NCBI GenBank assembly: GCA_902578525.1
Contig: CACHDJ010000001.1
Span: forward strand, 96,505 to 160,504
Origin: an uncultured Pelagibacteraceae bacterium
Lineage (GTDB): Bacteria > Pseudomonadota > Alphaproteobacteria > Pelagibacterales > Pelagibacteraceae
Reading direction: 5' to 3'
Length of the DNA: 64,000 nucleotides
The notes beneath the pieces are model-generated. The model did no database searches. It worked only from the letters and a program-made list of their open reading frames with translations, and had not been told where the DNA came from. Below are positions 9,542-17,491 of this stretch, in pieces (the stretch's first letter is position 1; every line of letters begins with the position of its first letter). Both the position numbers and the translations under genes were made by a program.

Positions 9542-10039
9542 TTATGAGTTAATTTTTTTTAACTCTTCTTTAGTTTCGTGTAAATTTTTTTGAAACAATG
9601 TATCAAGCTTAGATTTATCAACAGATGTAGTAATAATTTTTTTTACTGAATCTAAAGCAATCTTTATTGAAGCATCTTTAATTTCTTTAATTGCTGCCTC
9701 TTTCATCTGATCTATTTTGTTCTTATTTAGATTTTTTTTAATTTCAGATGTCTTATGAAATTTATCATTTAGTTCAATTACAAGTCTATCACCATCTTTT
9801 TTAGCTTGCTCAAGAATTTCGTTACTTACTGATTTAGCAGTATCTAATTTTTTTTGTGCATTATCTAGTAATGTTTTAGCTTCAGTTCTTAGTTTTTCGC
9901 TTTCATCAATTTCATTTTTGATATCTAAAATTAATTTATTGAGAATCTCGTTAACTTTTTGAGGGATTTTTAAATATACAAGCCCCCCAAAAAAAATAAT
10001 GAAAGAAATAGCTACCCAGAAAGTTGAATCAATTTCCAT
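9542..10039 (-). CDS. atpF: ATP synthase Fo subunit b
   Basis: This is the second of two b-type stator subunits that link the membrane sector to F1. It has an N-terminal membrane helix (about residues 5-25) and a long charged coiled coil, as expected. I start it at ATG 10039 (MEIDSTFW), because a GGAG sits nine bases upstream on the minus strand. A longer reading to 10078 would add 13 residues that do not resemble a b subunit. It overlaps the b' gene by 11 bases. Confidence 0.9.
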   Translation of the reverse strand: MEIDSTFWVAISFIIFFGGLVYLKIPQKVNEILNKLILDIKNEIDESEKLRTEAKTLLDNAQKKLDTAKSVSNEILEQAKKDGDRLVIELNDKFHKTSEIKKNLNKNKIDQMKEAAIKEIKDASIKIALDSVKKIITTSVDKSKLDTLFQKNLHETKEELKKINS

Positions 10040-10619
10040 AGTATTTATCTCCATTTCTTTTTGACAAATCATCAACAATTGCAGAGATACTACTGTTGTT
10101 TATTTCAGCACCAATTAATTTTTTTACAAGTTCAGAAGAAGTTTCAATCGCAATTTTATTAATTTTTTCTGGAGCACTTTTTTTGAGAACTTCAATTTCT
10201 TCTTCTACTTTTTTAACTTCCTGATCAATTTGTTTATCTAAAATTTCTTTTTTAGAATTTATATCTTTAAGAACTTTTTCTCTTATATTTTTAAAAATAT
10301 TTTTTGCTTCTAATTTACTTTTTAAAACAATATCATCATACTCTTTAAGCTTTGACTCACTACTTTCTCTTTGTTTTTCTGCTGCCTCAATATTCTCTTG
10401 TATTTGAGATTTTCTTAATTCCAAATTTTTACTTATCTTTGGCAGTATAAGTTTCGATAGAACTACATACAAAAGACCAAAAGTAAGTGTTAGCCAGAAT
10501 ACTTGTGAAATCCAAAACTCTGGATTTAATTGAGGCATACCTCCACTTTCAGCTGCAAAAACTTTTTTAATAAAAAAAAAATTAAAAAATATTAACTGAA
10601 AAAATATTTTTTTAATCAT
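10029..10619 (-). CDS. atpF': ATP synthase Fo subunit b'
   Basis: This is the b' stator subunit; alphaproteobacteria and cyanobacteria carry b and b' side by side. Residues 1-23 look like a signal or membrane segment ending in VFAAES, followed by PQLNPEFWISQVFWLTLTF and a second hydrophobic helix. The rest is a long coiled coil rich in Lys and Glu. I chose ATG 10619 over an upstream TTG (10634), which would lie within the end of atpE. Order a, c, b', b matches the alphaproteobacterial Fo operon. Confidence 0.88.
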   Translation of the reverse strand: MIKKIFFQLIFFNFFFIKKVFAAESGGMPQLNPEFWISQVFWLTLTFGLLYVVLSKLILPKISKNLELRKSQIQENIEAAEKQRESSESKLKEYDDIVLKSKLEAKNIFKNIREKVLKDINSKKEILDKQIDQEVKKVEEEIEVLKKSAPEKINKIAIETSSELVKKLIGAEINNSSISAIVDDLSKRNGDKYYGN

Positions 10620-10623
10620 TAAT

Positions 10624-10851
10624 TTAAAATGCAAAAAGAATGATTAACGCAACTACTAATCCAAATAATCCTGTTGCTTCTGCAAGTGCAAAGCCTAAAA
10701 GCAAATTAGGAAACTGTTTTTGTGCAGCAGATGGATTTCTCATTGCTCCTGACAAATAGTTTCCAAAAATTATTCCAATACCAACACCAGCACCAGCTAG
10801 AGCAATTGCTGCTAGACCTGCACCGATCATTTTTGCTGCTTCTAATTCCAT
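10624..10851 (-). CDS. atpE: ATP synthase Fo subunit c
   Basis: This 75-residue proteolipid forms the rotating c-ring. It has two hydrophobic helices joined by the polar loop RNPSAAQKQ. The proton-carrying carboxylate is Glu58 in ALAEATGLFG, and the first helix has the glycine-rich GAGVGIGIIFGN packing motif. The residue after Glu58 is Ala, which fits proton rather than sodium coupling (inference). It has a near-perfect ribosome binding site (AGGAGG at 10857-10862), stronger than its operon neighbours, in keeping with its high copy number per complex. Confidence 0.97.
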   Translation of the reverse strand: MELEAAKMIGAGLAAIALAGAGVGIGIIFGNYLSGAMRNPSAAQKQFPNLLLGFALAEATGLFGLVVALIILFAF

Positions 10852-10856
10852 TATAT

Positions 10857-10862
10857 CCTCCT
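10857..10862 (-). promoter_or_regulatory. Strong Shine-Dalgarno site of atpE
   Basis: The minus strand reads AGGAGG, then five bases, then the atpE ATG at 10851. Most genes in this window have weak or no visible Shine-Dalgarno sequence, so this full match stands out. The c subunit is needed in about ten or more copies per complex, so raised translation of this one cistron is the likely purpose. Confidence 0.85.
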
Positions 10863-10869
10863 ATATTAA

Positions 10870-11604
10870 TTAATGGTGTAAGTTTAATGCATCATTTAAA
10901 TAGATGCAGGTTAAGATTGCAAAAACATATGCTTGAAGAAAAGCAACTAAGATCTCCAAACCTGTTAAAGCAACCGAAAAACTCAGTGGAAGCCATCCAC
11001 CAACTATTCCAAGACTTATTACAAAGCCTCCGAAAACTTTCATCATAGTATGGCCCGCCATCATATTAGCAAATAATCTTACAGATAAACTGATTGGTCT
11101 ACTTAAATAAGAAATTATCTCAATAACTACAATTAATGGAAGTAAAACTACAGGCACACCACTTGGAACGAATAACTTTAAATATCCAAACCCATGTTTA
11201 ATAAATCCAATAATAGTGACCCCAATAAAAATAAACCCTGCTAACACAAATGTTACTATTATATGACTCGTTACTGTAAAAGAGTAAGGTATCATGCCAA
11301 ACATATTACAGAACAACACAAACATAAATAAAGAAAATATAAAAGCAAAGTAGGGTCTTGCTTTAGATCCAGCAGTGTCACTAATCATTTTCGAGACAAA
11401 GGTATAACTTAGCTCTGCCATTAACTGTAATTTATTGGGTAACATTGAATTTTTTTTTGATCCCAAATTAAAAATTATTAAAATTGCTAATGAGCTTATA
11501 ACCATAAACAAACTAGAATTAGTAAATGAAATATCAAAATCACCTATTTTAATCTCTGGTCCAATTCTATAAACTTCGAATTGTGTCATTGGGTTTGCGG
11601 CCAT
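10870..11604 (-). CDS. atpB: ATP synthase Fo subunit a
   Basis: Subunit a forms the proton half-channels against the c-ring. The 244-residue protein has several membrane helices and the essential arginine, Arg176, in ISLSVRLFANMMAGH. The C-terminal helix has the expected conserved ILVAFLQAYVFAILTCIYL segment. It lies between the AtpZ/AtpI-like gene (11-base gap) and atpE (18-base gap). The length is normal for alphaproteobacteria. Confidence 0.97.
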   Translation of the reverse strand: MAANPMTQFEVYRIGPEIKIGDFDISFTNSSLFMVISSLAILIIFNLGSKKNSMLPNKLQLMAELSYTFVSKMISDTAGSKARPYFAFIFSLFMFVLFCNMFGMIPYSFTVTSHIIVTFVLAGFIFIGVTIIGFIKHGFGYLKLFVPSGVPVVLLPLIVVIEIISYLSRPISLSVRLFANMMAGHTMMKVFGGFVISLGIVGGWLPLSFSVALTGLEILVAFLQAYVFAILTCIYLNDALNLHH

Positions 11605-11615
11605 AATGTCTTTAT

Positions 11616-11891
11616 CTATTTTTGCATATTTTTTGCAGATTTAATTACGTTAGTTATTCCAGCAACTACCCCTACAAAAAAAAATATTAAAATTAACCAT
11701 GGTTTAGTACCAAAGGTCTTGTCTAAAATAAACCCAATAATTGTCCCTACAGCAACTGCTGATACTAATTCTGTACTTAGCTTAAAAGCAGTGCCAATAG
11801 GGGATGGATTAAGTTTTTTATTATTCAAGTCTCTTTTAGAGGCCTTATTTTTTGCAATCTCTAAGCGAGTTTTGAATGGATCTTTGGACAT
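11616..11891 (-). CDS. AtpZ/AtpI family protein
   Basis: A 91-residue protein with a charged N-terminus and two membrane helices (about residues 38-56 and 65-83). This is typical of the small AtpI/AtpZ proteins encoded in front of atpB. Family members help assemble the c-ring or act with a magnesium/calcium channel activity; the exact role here is not shown by sequence. It lies 11 bases after smc and 11 bases before atpB, at the head of the Fo genes. Confidence 0.85.
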   Translation of the reverse strand: MSKDPFKTRLEIAKNKASKRDLNNKKLNPSPIGTAFKLSTELVSAVAVGTIIGFILDKTFGTKPWLILIFFFVGVVAGITNVIKSAKNMQK

Positions 11892-11902
11892 TTTTAGTTT
11901 GA

Positions 11903-14299
11903 TTATGCAACCATACTCTCTGCTTTTTGTAAATCAACAGCAACTAATTGACTGATACCTTTTTCAGCCATTGTGACACCATATAGTCTATTCATTTTAG
12001 ACATTGTTAAGGCATGGTGAGTTACAATTATAAATTTGGTATTTGTAATTTTTGTAAGCTCTTCAAGTAAATTGCAGAACCTAGTGACATTGGCGTCGTC
12101 TAATGGAGCATCCACCTCATCAAGCACACAAATTGGTGATGGGTTCGTTAAGAAAACTGCAAAAATTAGAGATAAAGCAGTTAACGCCTGCTCACCACCT
12201 GATAATAAAGTAATTGACTGAAGTCGTTTTCCTGGAGGACTTACCAGCATTTCTAATCCTGCTTCAAGAGGATCATCTGAATCTACTAATTCTAATTTTG
12301 CATTTCCTCCATTAAATAGCTTTGTATAAACTTCATTAAATTTTCTATTAACTTTTTCAAAAGCTTCAATTAATCTTTCTCTACCTTTTTGATTTAGTTC
12401 ATTAATGCTTTCTTTGAGTTTTACTATAGCTGTTACTAAATCTATACGGTCTTGCTCCATTTTTTTAATTTCAGACTCATATTTATTTGTTTCTTCATCA
12501 GCCTTTAAATTTACAGATCCTAATTTTTCTCTTTCTTGTTTTTTTTTATCTAATAAATCCTCTTGATTAACAGCATCTGGAAGTTCTTCTTTTCCAAAAA
12601 GATTGGAATTTTCTAAAATATTCTCTTCAGTGTAATTAAGTTCAGAGTTAACTCTATCTATCAAGTCATTCTTTCTTTTTTTTAAACCTTCGATCGTTGC
12701 ACCTGAGCTTGCTTTTCTTTCTCTTATTTGAATGGATTGCTCTTGAATTTCATTTAATTGAGCTCTTAGGGTCTCTATTTTTTCATCAGTAGTATTTATA
12801 ATAGTTTCATTTTCAGTTTTTTCTTGTTCGGAAATTCTTAAACCTTCAGAGATTTGACCTTTTTTTTCAGCTTGTAAATTTGGTTGATTATCTAATTTTT
12901 TTAATTGTGAGTCTAATTTATTTTTTCTCTCTGTAAGCTCAGCTATCATTTTTTCAGAATTTGATAATAAATTTTTCCAGCTTTCTATTTCTTTATCAAT
13001 AATATTTATTCTTTCGTTCCTTTTTACAGACTCTTTTTTAATATTTTGGTTTTTGCTAAAAGTATTGGCGTACTCATCAATTATTCCTTTGCAGTTATCG
13101 AGAACTGATATAGCTTCCTCATTTTTGTGTGAATTTATTAATTCTTTAATTCTATCTATTTCTAAATTTAATCTACCTTTAGCGTTGTCCAAATCTTCAT
13201 TAGATTTTTTTTCAGTTTCATAATATTTTGAGTCAATTTCAATAAGCTCATTTTTTTCTTCTTTTAATCTTTTTTCGTTTGAGTTTGCGTCTATAACTAT
13301 TCCTTTTTCTCTATTGATATCATCATCAAAAGTTTGAAGAGATTTCTTTATACTTTCTATTTCATCTTGAATCCTAATATTTTCCTCATCGAGCCCTTGT
13401 AGCTCTAAATTAAGTCTTTGAATTTTTGATAGATTTTCAATATTTTTCTCTCTTAATGGTGAAACTTTATCTGTCTCAGATTTAATTAGATTTTCAAGTT
13501 CAGAAATCTTATCATTAAAACCACTTACTTCTCCCTCTGCTTCAGTGTTAATTTCATTTTCAACTTTAATTTCTTTATCAATTTCTAATAATTTTAGATA
13601 ATATAAACCAGCTTCTATTTTTTTTATATCATCAGATATATTTTTATATTTAGTTGCCTCCTCAGCTTGTTTTTGAAGATTAGCAAGTTGCTTTTCTTGC
13701 TGTCTTCTTAATTCATCTGCTCTTTTTAAATTATTTTCTGCAGCCCCTAATCTTAATTCAGCTTCGTGCCTTCTTACATGCAAGCCTGATATTCCTGCAG
13801 CTTCCTCTAAAATAGCTCTTCTATCTGTTGGTTTTGCTGTTACTAAAGCTCCAATACGACCCTGACTAATAATTGAAGGTGAGTGAGCTCCAGTTGATAA
13901 ATCAGCAAAAAACATTTGTGCATCTCTAGCTCTTACTTCCTTGTCATTTATATAAAATTTAGATCCTTTATCTTTTTCTATTTTTCTTCTAACATTGACT
14001 TCACTAAGTTCCCTGAATTGGATGGGACCTTCATTGTTTTCATTTGCTACTGTAACAGAAACTTCTGCAATATTTTTAGAAGTTTTGTTTGAAGTTCCAG
14101 AAAAAATTACATCTTCCATTCCAGAACCTCTCATACTTTTAGCTGAGGTTTCTCCCATAACCCATCTAAGAGACTCCACTATATTCGACTTTCCACAACC
14201 ATTTGGGCCAACAATTCCTGTTAAACCATCTTCGATTAGAAAATTGGTTTTATCAGCAAAAGATTTAAACCCATTGAGTTGGATTTTTTTAAACTCCAT
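11903..14299 (-). CDS. smc: Chromosome segregation protein SMC, short form without hinge
   Basis: SMC is an ATPase that compacts and arranges the chromosome. The N-terminus has the Walker A motif GPNGCGKSN (31-39) and typical SMC head sequence. The C-terminus has the signature LSGGEQALTALSL (from 699) and Walker B CVLDEVDAPLDD (from about 724). Only 798 residues long, against about 1150 for usual bacterial SMC. Between the heads, residues of about 175-640 look like continuous coiled coil; I cannot find the glycine-rich globular hinge that normally dimerises the protein. The ends are intact, so it is not a simple truncation. It sits between dsbA and the atp genes. Confidence 0.9.
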   Translation of the reverse strand: MEFKKIQLNGFKSFADKTNFLIEDGLTGIVGPNGCGKSNIVESLRWVMGETSAKSMRGSGMEDVIFSGTSNKTSKNIAEVSVTVANENNEGPIQFRELSEVNVRRKIEKDKGSKFYINDKEVRARDAQMFFADLSTGAHSPSIISQGRIGALVTAKPTDRRAILEEAAGISGLHVRRHEAELRLGAAENNLKRADELRRQQEKQLANLQKQAEEATKYKNISDDIKKIEAGLYYLKLLEIDKEIKVENEINTEAEGEVSGFNDKISELENLIKSETDKVSPLREKNIENLSKIQRLNLELQGLDEENIRIQDEIESIKKSLQTFDDDINREKGIVIDANSNEKRLKEEKNELIEIDSKYYETEKKSNEDLDNAKGRLNLEIDRIKELINSHKNEEAISVLDNCKGIIDEYANTFSKNQNIKKESVKRNERINIIDKEIESWKNLLSNSEKMIAELTERKNKLDSQLKKLDNQPNLQAEKKGQISEGLRISEQEKTENETIINTTDEKIETLRAQLNEIQEQSIQIRERKASSGATIEGLKKRKNDLIDRVNSELNYTEENILENSNLFGKEELPDAVNQEDLLDKKKQEREKLGSVNLKADEETNKYESEIKKMEQDRIDLVTAIVKLKESINELNQKGRERLIEAFEKVNRKFNEVYTKLFNGGNAKLELVDSDDPLEAGLEMLVSPPGKRLQSITLLSGGEQALTALSLIFAVFLTNPSPICVLDEVDAPLDDANVTRFCNLLEELTKITNTKFIIVTHHALTMSKMNRLYGVTMAEKGISQLVAVDLQKAESMVA

Positions 14300-14307
14300 G
14301 GGCTAAC

Positions 14308-14883
14308 TTATATCAGTTTTTCTAATGTTTTTTTTAAATTTTTGTAATTGAGAGATTTTTCAAACTTTTCGTCATTAATTATAATCGTAGGAGTAGCATT
14401 TATCTTGAAGTTTTTGGCACCTTCGATTCGATCGTTTAAAACAAAATCTTCAATTTCTTTATTATTTATACACTTTTCAAAATCTAAGTTGAAGCCCACT
14501 TTTTTAATAAATTTCCTTAAATTATTATTAATCTCTTCGACAGTACTTCCTTTTATCCAAGACTGTTGATTTAAATATAAACTTTCTAAAATTTCTAACC
14601 CTTGGTCACTTTTACATTGTGCGATTTTAGATGCATTGAAAGCAGCTATATCTAATGGATAGTGTCTAAATTCTATTTTAGCTAAACCAGTATCAATATA
14701 TTCTTTTTTAAGTTGAGGATAAACGTCTTTATGAAAATTAGCACAATGATTACAAGTTAAAGATTCATAAGCAATAATTGTAATCTTTGCATTCTGATTT
14801 CCTGAAATTATTCTTTTAGTTTCGGCACCTATATTGTTTGTAAAACTAAAAAACAAAAATATTACAATAAATACTTTTTTCAT
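14308..14883 (-). CDS. DsbA-family thiol:disulfide protein
   Basis: A 191-residue periplasmic thioredoxin-fold protein. An N-terminal signal peptide (residues 1-20, ending NIGA) is followed by the active-site motif CNHC (Cys44, Cys47) and a cis-proline region NATPTIII near 170. The length and the Thioredoxin_4-type layout fit the DsbA/ScsB-like proteins commonly found between dciA and smc in alphaproteobacteria. It could oxidise or isomerise disulfides; sequence does not decide which. The start overlaps the dciA stop by four bases. Confidence 0.88.
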   Translation of the reverse strand: MKKVFIVIFLFFSFTNNIGAETKRIISGNQNAKITIIAYESLTCNHCANFHKDVYPQLKKEYIDTGLAKIEFRHYPLDIAAFNASKIAQCKSDQGLEILESLYLNQQSWIKGSTVEEINNNLRKFIKKVGFNLDFEKCINNKEIEDFVLNDRIEGAKNFKINATPTIIINDEKFEKSLNYKNLKKTLEKLI

Positions 14884-15368
14884 TTTTTTTTAAACACTTT
14901 TGTCAATTCAATTAGTGATTTTTTAATTTTTTCATTTTTAACATCATTAATCTTTTTTTGATATTTTTTATTTGCCACATTCTCTTGATGATCATTTTTT
15001 TTTAAATTAACCTTTTTTTCGTCATCAAAACTAATAAATTTAAGTTTTTCAACTACCAAATATCCAAAAAAATTGTTCATTTTATTCATTATATCTTTTT
15101 TTGAATATTCTAAATCAACCTCATGGCCTCTTTTTACCATTATTGATAAAGTGTTAACTCCAAAGTTACTTGAATTTTTAAATGATTTTGGATAACAAAC
15201 TTTAAATAGATTTTCTCCAACAATATATTTCCAATTATTTAGAGTTTCAGAATAAATATGACCTTTTTTATTAATGACCTTTTTAATATTTTTTGGCAAA
15301 GTGTCTTTAATAGATCTTAAGCCTTGAATGCTTCTATTTCTCTGCTTAGTATATTTTTTAAATTGCAT
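14880..15368 (-). CDS. DciA-like DUF721 protein
   Basis: The product (162 residues from ATG 15368) has a DUF721 domain in its first 110 residues, with the family's W-x-x-I-V-G pattern (NNWKYIVGENLFKVCYP) and an LSIMVKRGHEVDLEY segment. DUF721 proteins such as DciA help load the replicative helicase, so a role in replication initiation is likely (family knowledge). The C-terminal 45 residues are lysine-rich and low in complexity. The start codon directly abuts the start codon of the divergent mutY gene. An earlier ATG at 15380 would extend it into mutY. Confidence 0.8.
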   Translation of the reverse strand: MQFKKYTKQRNRSIQGLRSIKDTLPKNIKKVINKKGHIYSETLNNWKYIVGENLFKVCYPKSFKNSSNFGVNTLSIMVKRGHEVDLEYSKKDIMNKMNNFFGYLVVEKLKFISFDDEKKVNLKKNDHQENVANKKYQKKINDVKNEKIKKSLIELTKVFKKK

Positions 15369-16349
15369 ATGAAAGAACAATTATTAACAAAAAAAATTCT
15401 TAATTGGTATGATTTAAATAAAAGGATATTACCATGGCGAAAAAATGTTTCTTTACAAAAAAAACAATATTATACATTAGTAAGTGAGTTTATGTTGCAG
15501 CAAACACAGGTTGTAACTGTAATTCCGTATTTTAATAGATTTATAAAAAAAATTCCAAACCTTAAGAGTCTAGCAAAGGTGAATAATAAAAAACTTATTA
15601 AACTTTGGGAGGGTCTTGGATATTATTCTAGAGCAAGAAATTTAAAAAAAACTGCTCAAAAAATTATTAAAAATTATAATGGAAAACTACCTAATAATTT
15701 TGAAGGCCTATTATCACTACCAGGAATAGGAAATTACACTGCAAGTGCAATTTTATCTATTGCTTTTAACAAACCATATATCCCTTTAGATGGAAATATA
15801 GAAAGAGTCTTAAAGCGGTATTTGTTCTTAAAAAAAGAGAGAGATATTAAAAAAGAAAACCTTATTAAAAAAAAATCAGTATTTGGTACATCATCAAGAT
15901 CTAGTGACTATGCTCAAGCTTTAATGGAATTAGGAGCATTAATTTGTAAACCAATTAATCCTTTATGTAATAAATGTCCTATTTCAAAAAAATGCATGTC
16001 GTTACAAAAAAAGAATTTTGACATAGTCAAAAATAATAAGAAAAGTAAAGAGAAGTACTTTATTTTAAAAGTATTTAAAAAGGATCAAAGATATTTATTA
16101 ATTAAAAATACTAAGTTCAATTTTTTAAAAAATTTAATAATATTTCCTATGGAAGAACTCTATAAACCAAAAAATTTTAATGAAAATTTAAACTTTAAAA
16201 TGTCTAATATGAATATGAATATAAAAATTGAATATTTGAAAAAAAATGAAAATTTTCTATCGCCTTATTGGGTTAATGAAAAAAAAATAGATAATTATAT
16301 GCTTCCATCATTTACAAAAAAAATTGTGAAATATTTGGAAAAGAATTAA
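15369..16349 (+). CDS. mutY: A/G-specific adenine glycosylase
   Basis: MutY removes adenine mispaired with 8-oxoguanine. The 326-residue protein from ATG 15369 has the N-terminal PWR motif, a catalytic Glu in SEFMLQQTQV, a helix-hairpin-helix LPGIGNYTASA with the catalytic Asp in PLDGNIERVL, and the iron-sulfur loop C-x6-C-x2-C-x5-C (CKPINPLCNKCPISKKC). The C-terminal NUDIX-like domain that reads 8-oxoG seems reduced. The start was chosen where family similarity begins (MKEQLLTKKI), which places it base-to-base against the divergent dciA start. The next gene overlaps by one base. Confidence 0.95.
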   Translation: MKEQLLTKKILNWYDLNKRILPWRKNVSLQKKQYYTLVSEFMLQQTQVVTVIPYFNRFIKKIPNLKSLAKVNNKKLIKLWEGLGYYSRARNLKKTAQKIIKNYNGKLPNNFEGLLSLPGIGNYTASAILSIAFNKPYIPLDGNIERVLKRYLFLKKERDIKKENLIKKKSVFGTSSRSSDYAQALMELGALICKPINPLCNKCPISKKCMSLQKKNFDIVKNNKKSKEKYFILKVFKKDQRYLLIKNTKFNFLKNLIIFPMEELYKPKNFNENLNFKMSNMNMNIKIEYLKKNENFLSPYWVNEKKIDNYMLPSFTKKIVKYLEKN

Positions 16350-17491
16350 TGAAAAAAATAGCTATTATTGGTGCTGGAATTTCTGGACTATTTATAGCCA
16401 ACTTATTTAAAAGAAGTCCCAATTATCAAATTACAATTTATGAAAAAAAAACCTCAATTGCTTTAGAGCAGGGTTATGGTGTTCAACTATCCGTAAACAG
16501 TATTAAGTTTTTAAATGAAATTGGATTTCAAAAACTTGAAAATAATGAAAAATTCAACCCAGAGAAAATTGATTTTTATTCTAATGAAAATTTAAAAAAA
16601 ATATGTGAGTTAGATATCACGAACTTCAATTCAGAAGATTGCAAGTATACCACCTTAAAAAGGTCATCTTTGATAAATTTTTTAAAAAGAGATTTAGAAG
16701 GTTTGATTAAGGCTGGCTACAATATTTCAAAAATTGACCAACAAAACAAAAAAATAAAACTTTCTTTTGAAAATGGTGAATTAATAGAATGTGATTATTT
16801 GATTATTTCAGATGGGATTTTTTCAAAAAGTAAAAGTCTCATTTCTAAAAGTGAAGCTAGAACAAAGTATAATAACACATTAGCAATTAGAGGTATTTTA
16901 ACTAAATATCCTAAAAACATTGATAATAAAAATATTGCTTTATTTTTAGGTTCAGATTTTCATCATGTAATTTATCCAGTGAGTCCAAATGGAGACTTAA
17001 ATTTTATAGCTATAATGAAATACCCACTTTCAGAAGAAGAACAAAAAAATCGATTATTATTTGATGATAAATCATTTATAAAAAAAGTATTAGAAAATTT
17101 TCCTTTAAGAGATAAAGATTTTTTAGAGGATCTAAAAGAACTAAAAATATTTCCAGTATTTGTGAGTGACAATTTCTATAAATCGCAAAATAATATTCAT
17201 TTGATTGGTGATGCCTTTTTTGCTTTTCCACCATCATTTGCTCAGGGTGCGTCACAGTCTATAGAGAGTGCTTATGATTTATTTAAAAGTATCGAAAATA
17301 ATACAGAAAAAAGTTTTTTTAAGAAAAGAGTTAACAAATCAAAAATGGTTAATATCAGATCAAAATTTAATCAGTTTGTTTTCCATTTATCCAATCCTTT
17401 AACCACATTCGCTAGAAACATTTTTTTAAAAAGATTGGTTAAAAATAAAAAATTTTTAGAGTCTTACTTGGGAAAAATCTACGAGAATTAG
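16349..17491 (+). CDS. FAD-dependent monooxygenase, UbiH/salicylate hydroxylase-like
   Basis: A 380-residue flavoprotein with the group A monooxygenase layout: N-terminal FAD-binding motif IIGAGISGLFIANL, the DG motif near ISDGIFSKSK, and the C-terminal GD motif LIGDAFFAFPPSFAQGAS. Such enzymes hydroxylate aromatic rings; a ubiquinone-ring hydroxylase of the UbiH/Coq6 group is possible, but the substrate cannot be read from sequence. It overlaps the mutY stop by one base (TAATG). Its own stop interlocks with the convergent ccrM stop. Confidence 0.8.
   Translation: MKKIAIIGAGISGLFIANLFKRSPNYQITIYEKKTSIALEQGYGVQLSVNSIKFLNEIGFQKLENNEKFNPEKIDFYSNENLKKICELDITNFNSEDCKYTTLKRSSLINFLKRDLEGLIKAGYNISKIDQQNKKIKLSFENGELIECDYLIISDGIFSKSKSLISKSEARTKYNNTLAIRGILTKYPKNIDNKNIALFLGSDFHHVIYPVSPNGDLNFIAIMKYPLSEEEQKNRLLFDDKSFIKKVLENFPLRDKDFLEDLKELKIFPVFVSDNFYKSQNNIHLIGDAFFAFPPSFAQGASQSIESAYDLFKSIENNTEKSFFKKRVNKSKMVNIRSKFNQFVFHLSNPLTTFARNIFLKRLVKNKKFLESYLGKIYEN

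Noticed and set aside
10722-11048. Open frame of 108 codons on the plus strand
   Set aside because: It is antisense to atpE and atpB, low in complexity (Leu, Gln, His), and the minus-strand genes are certain.
13995-14306. Open frame of 103 codons on the plus strand
   Set aside because: It mirrors the conserved SMC head region and has no family features.
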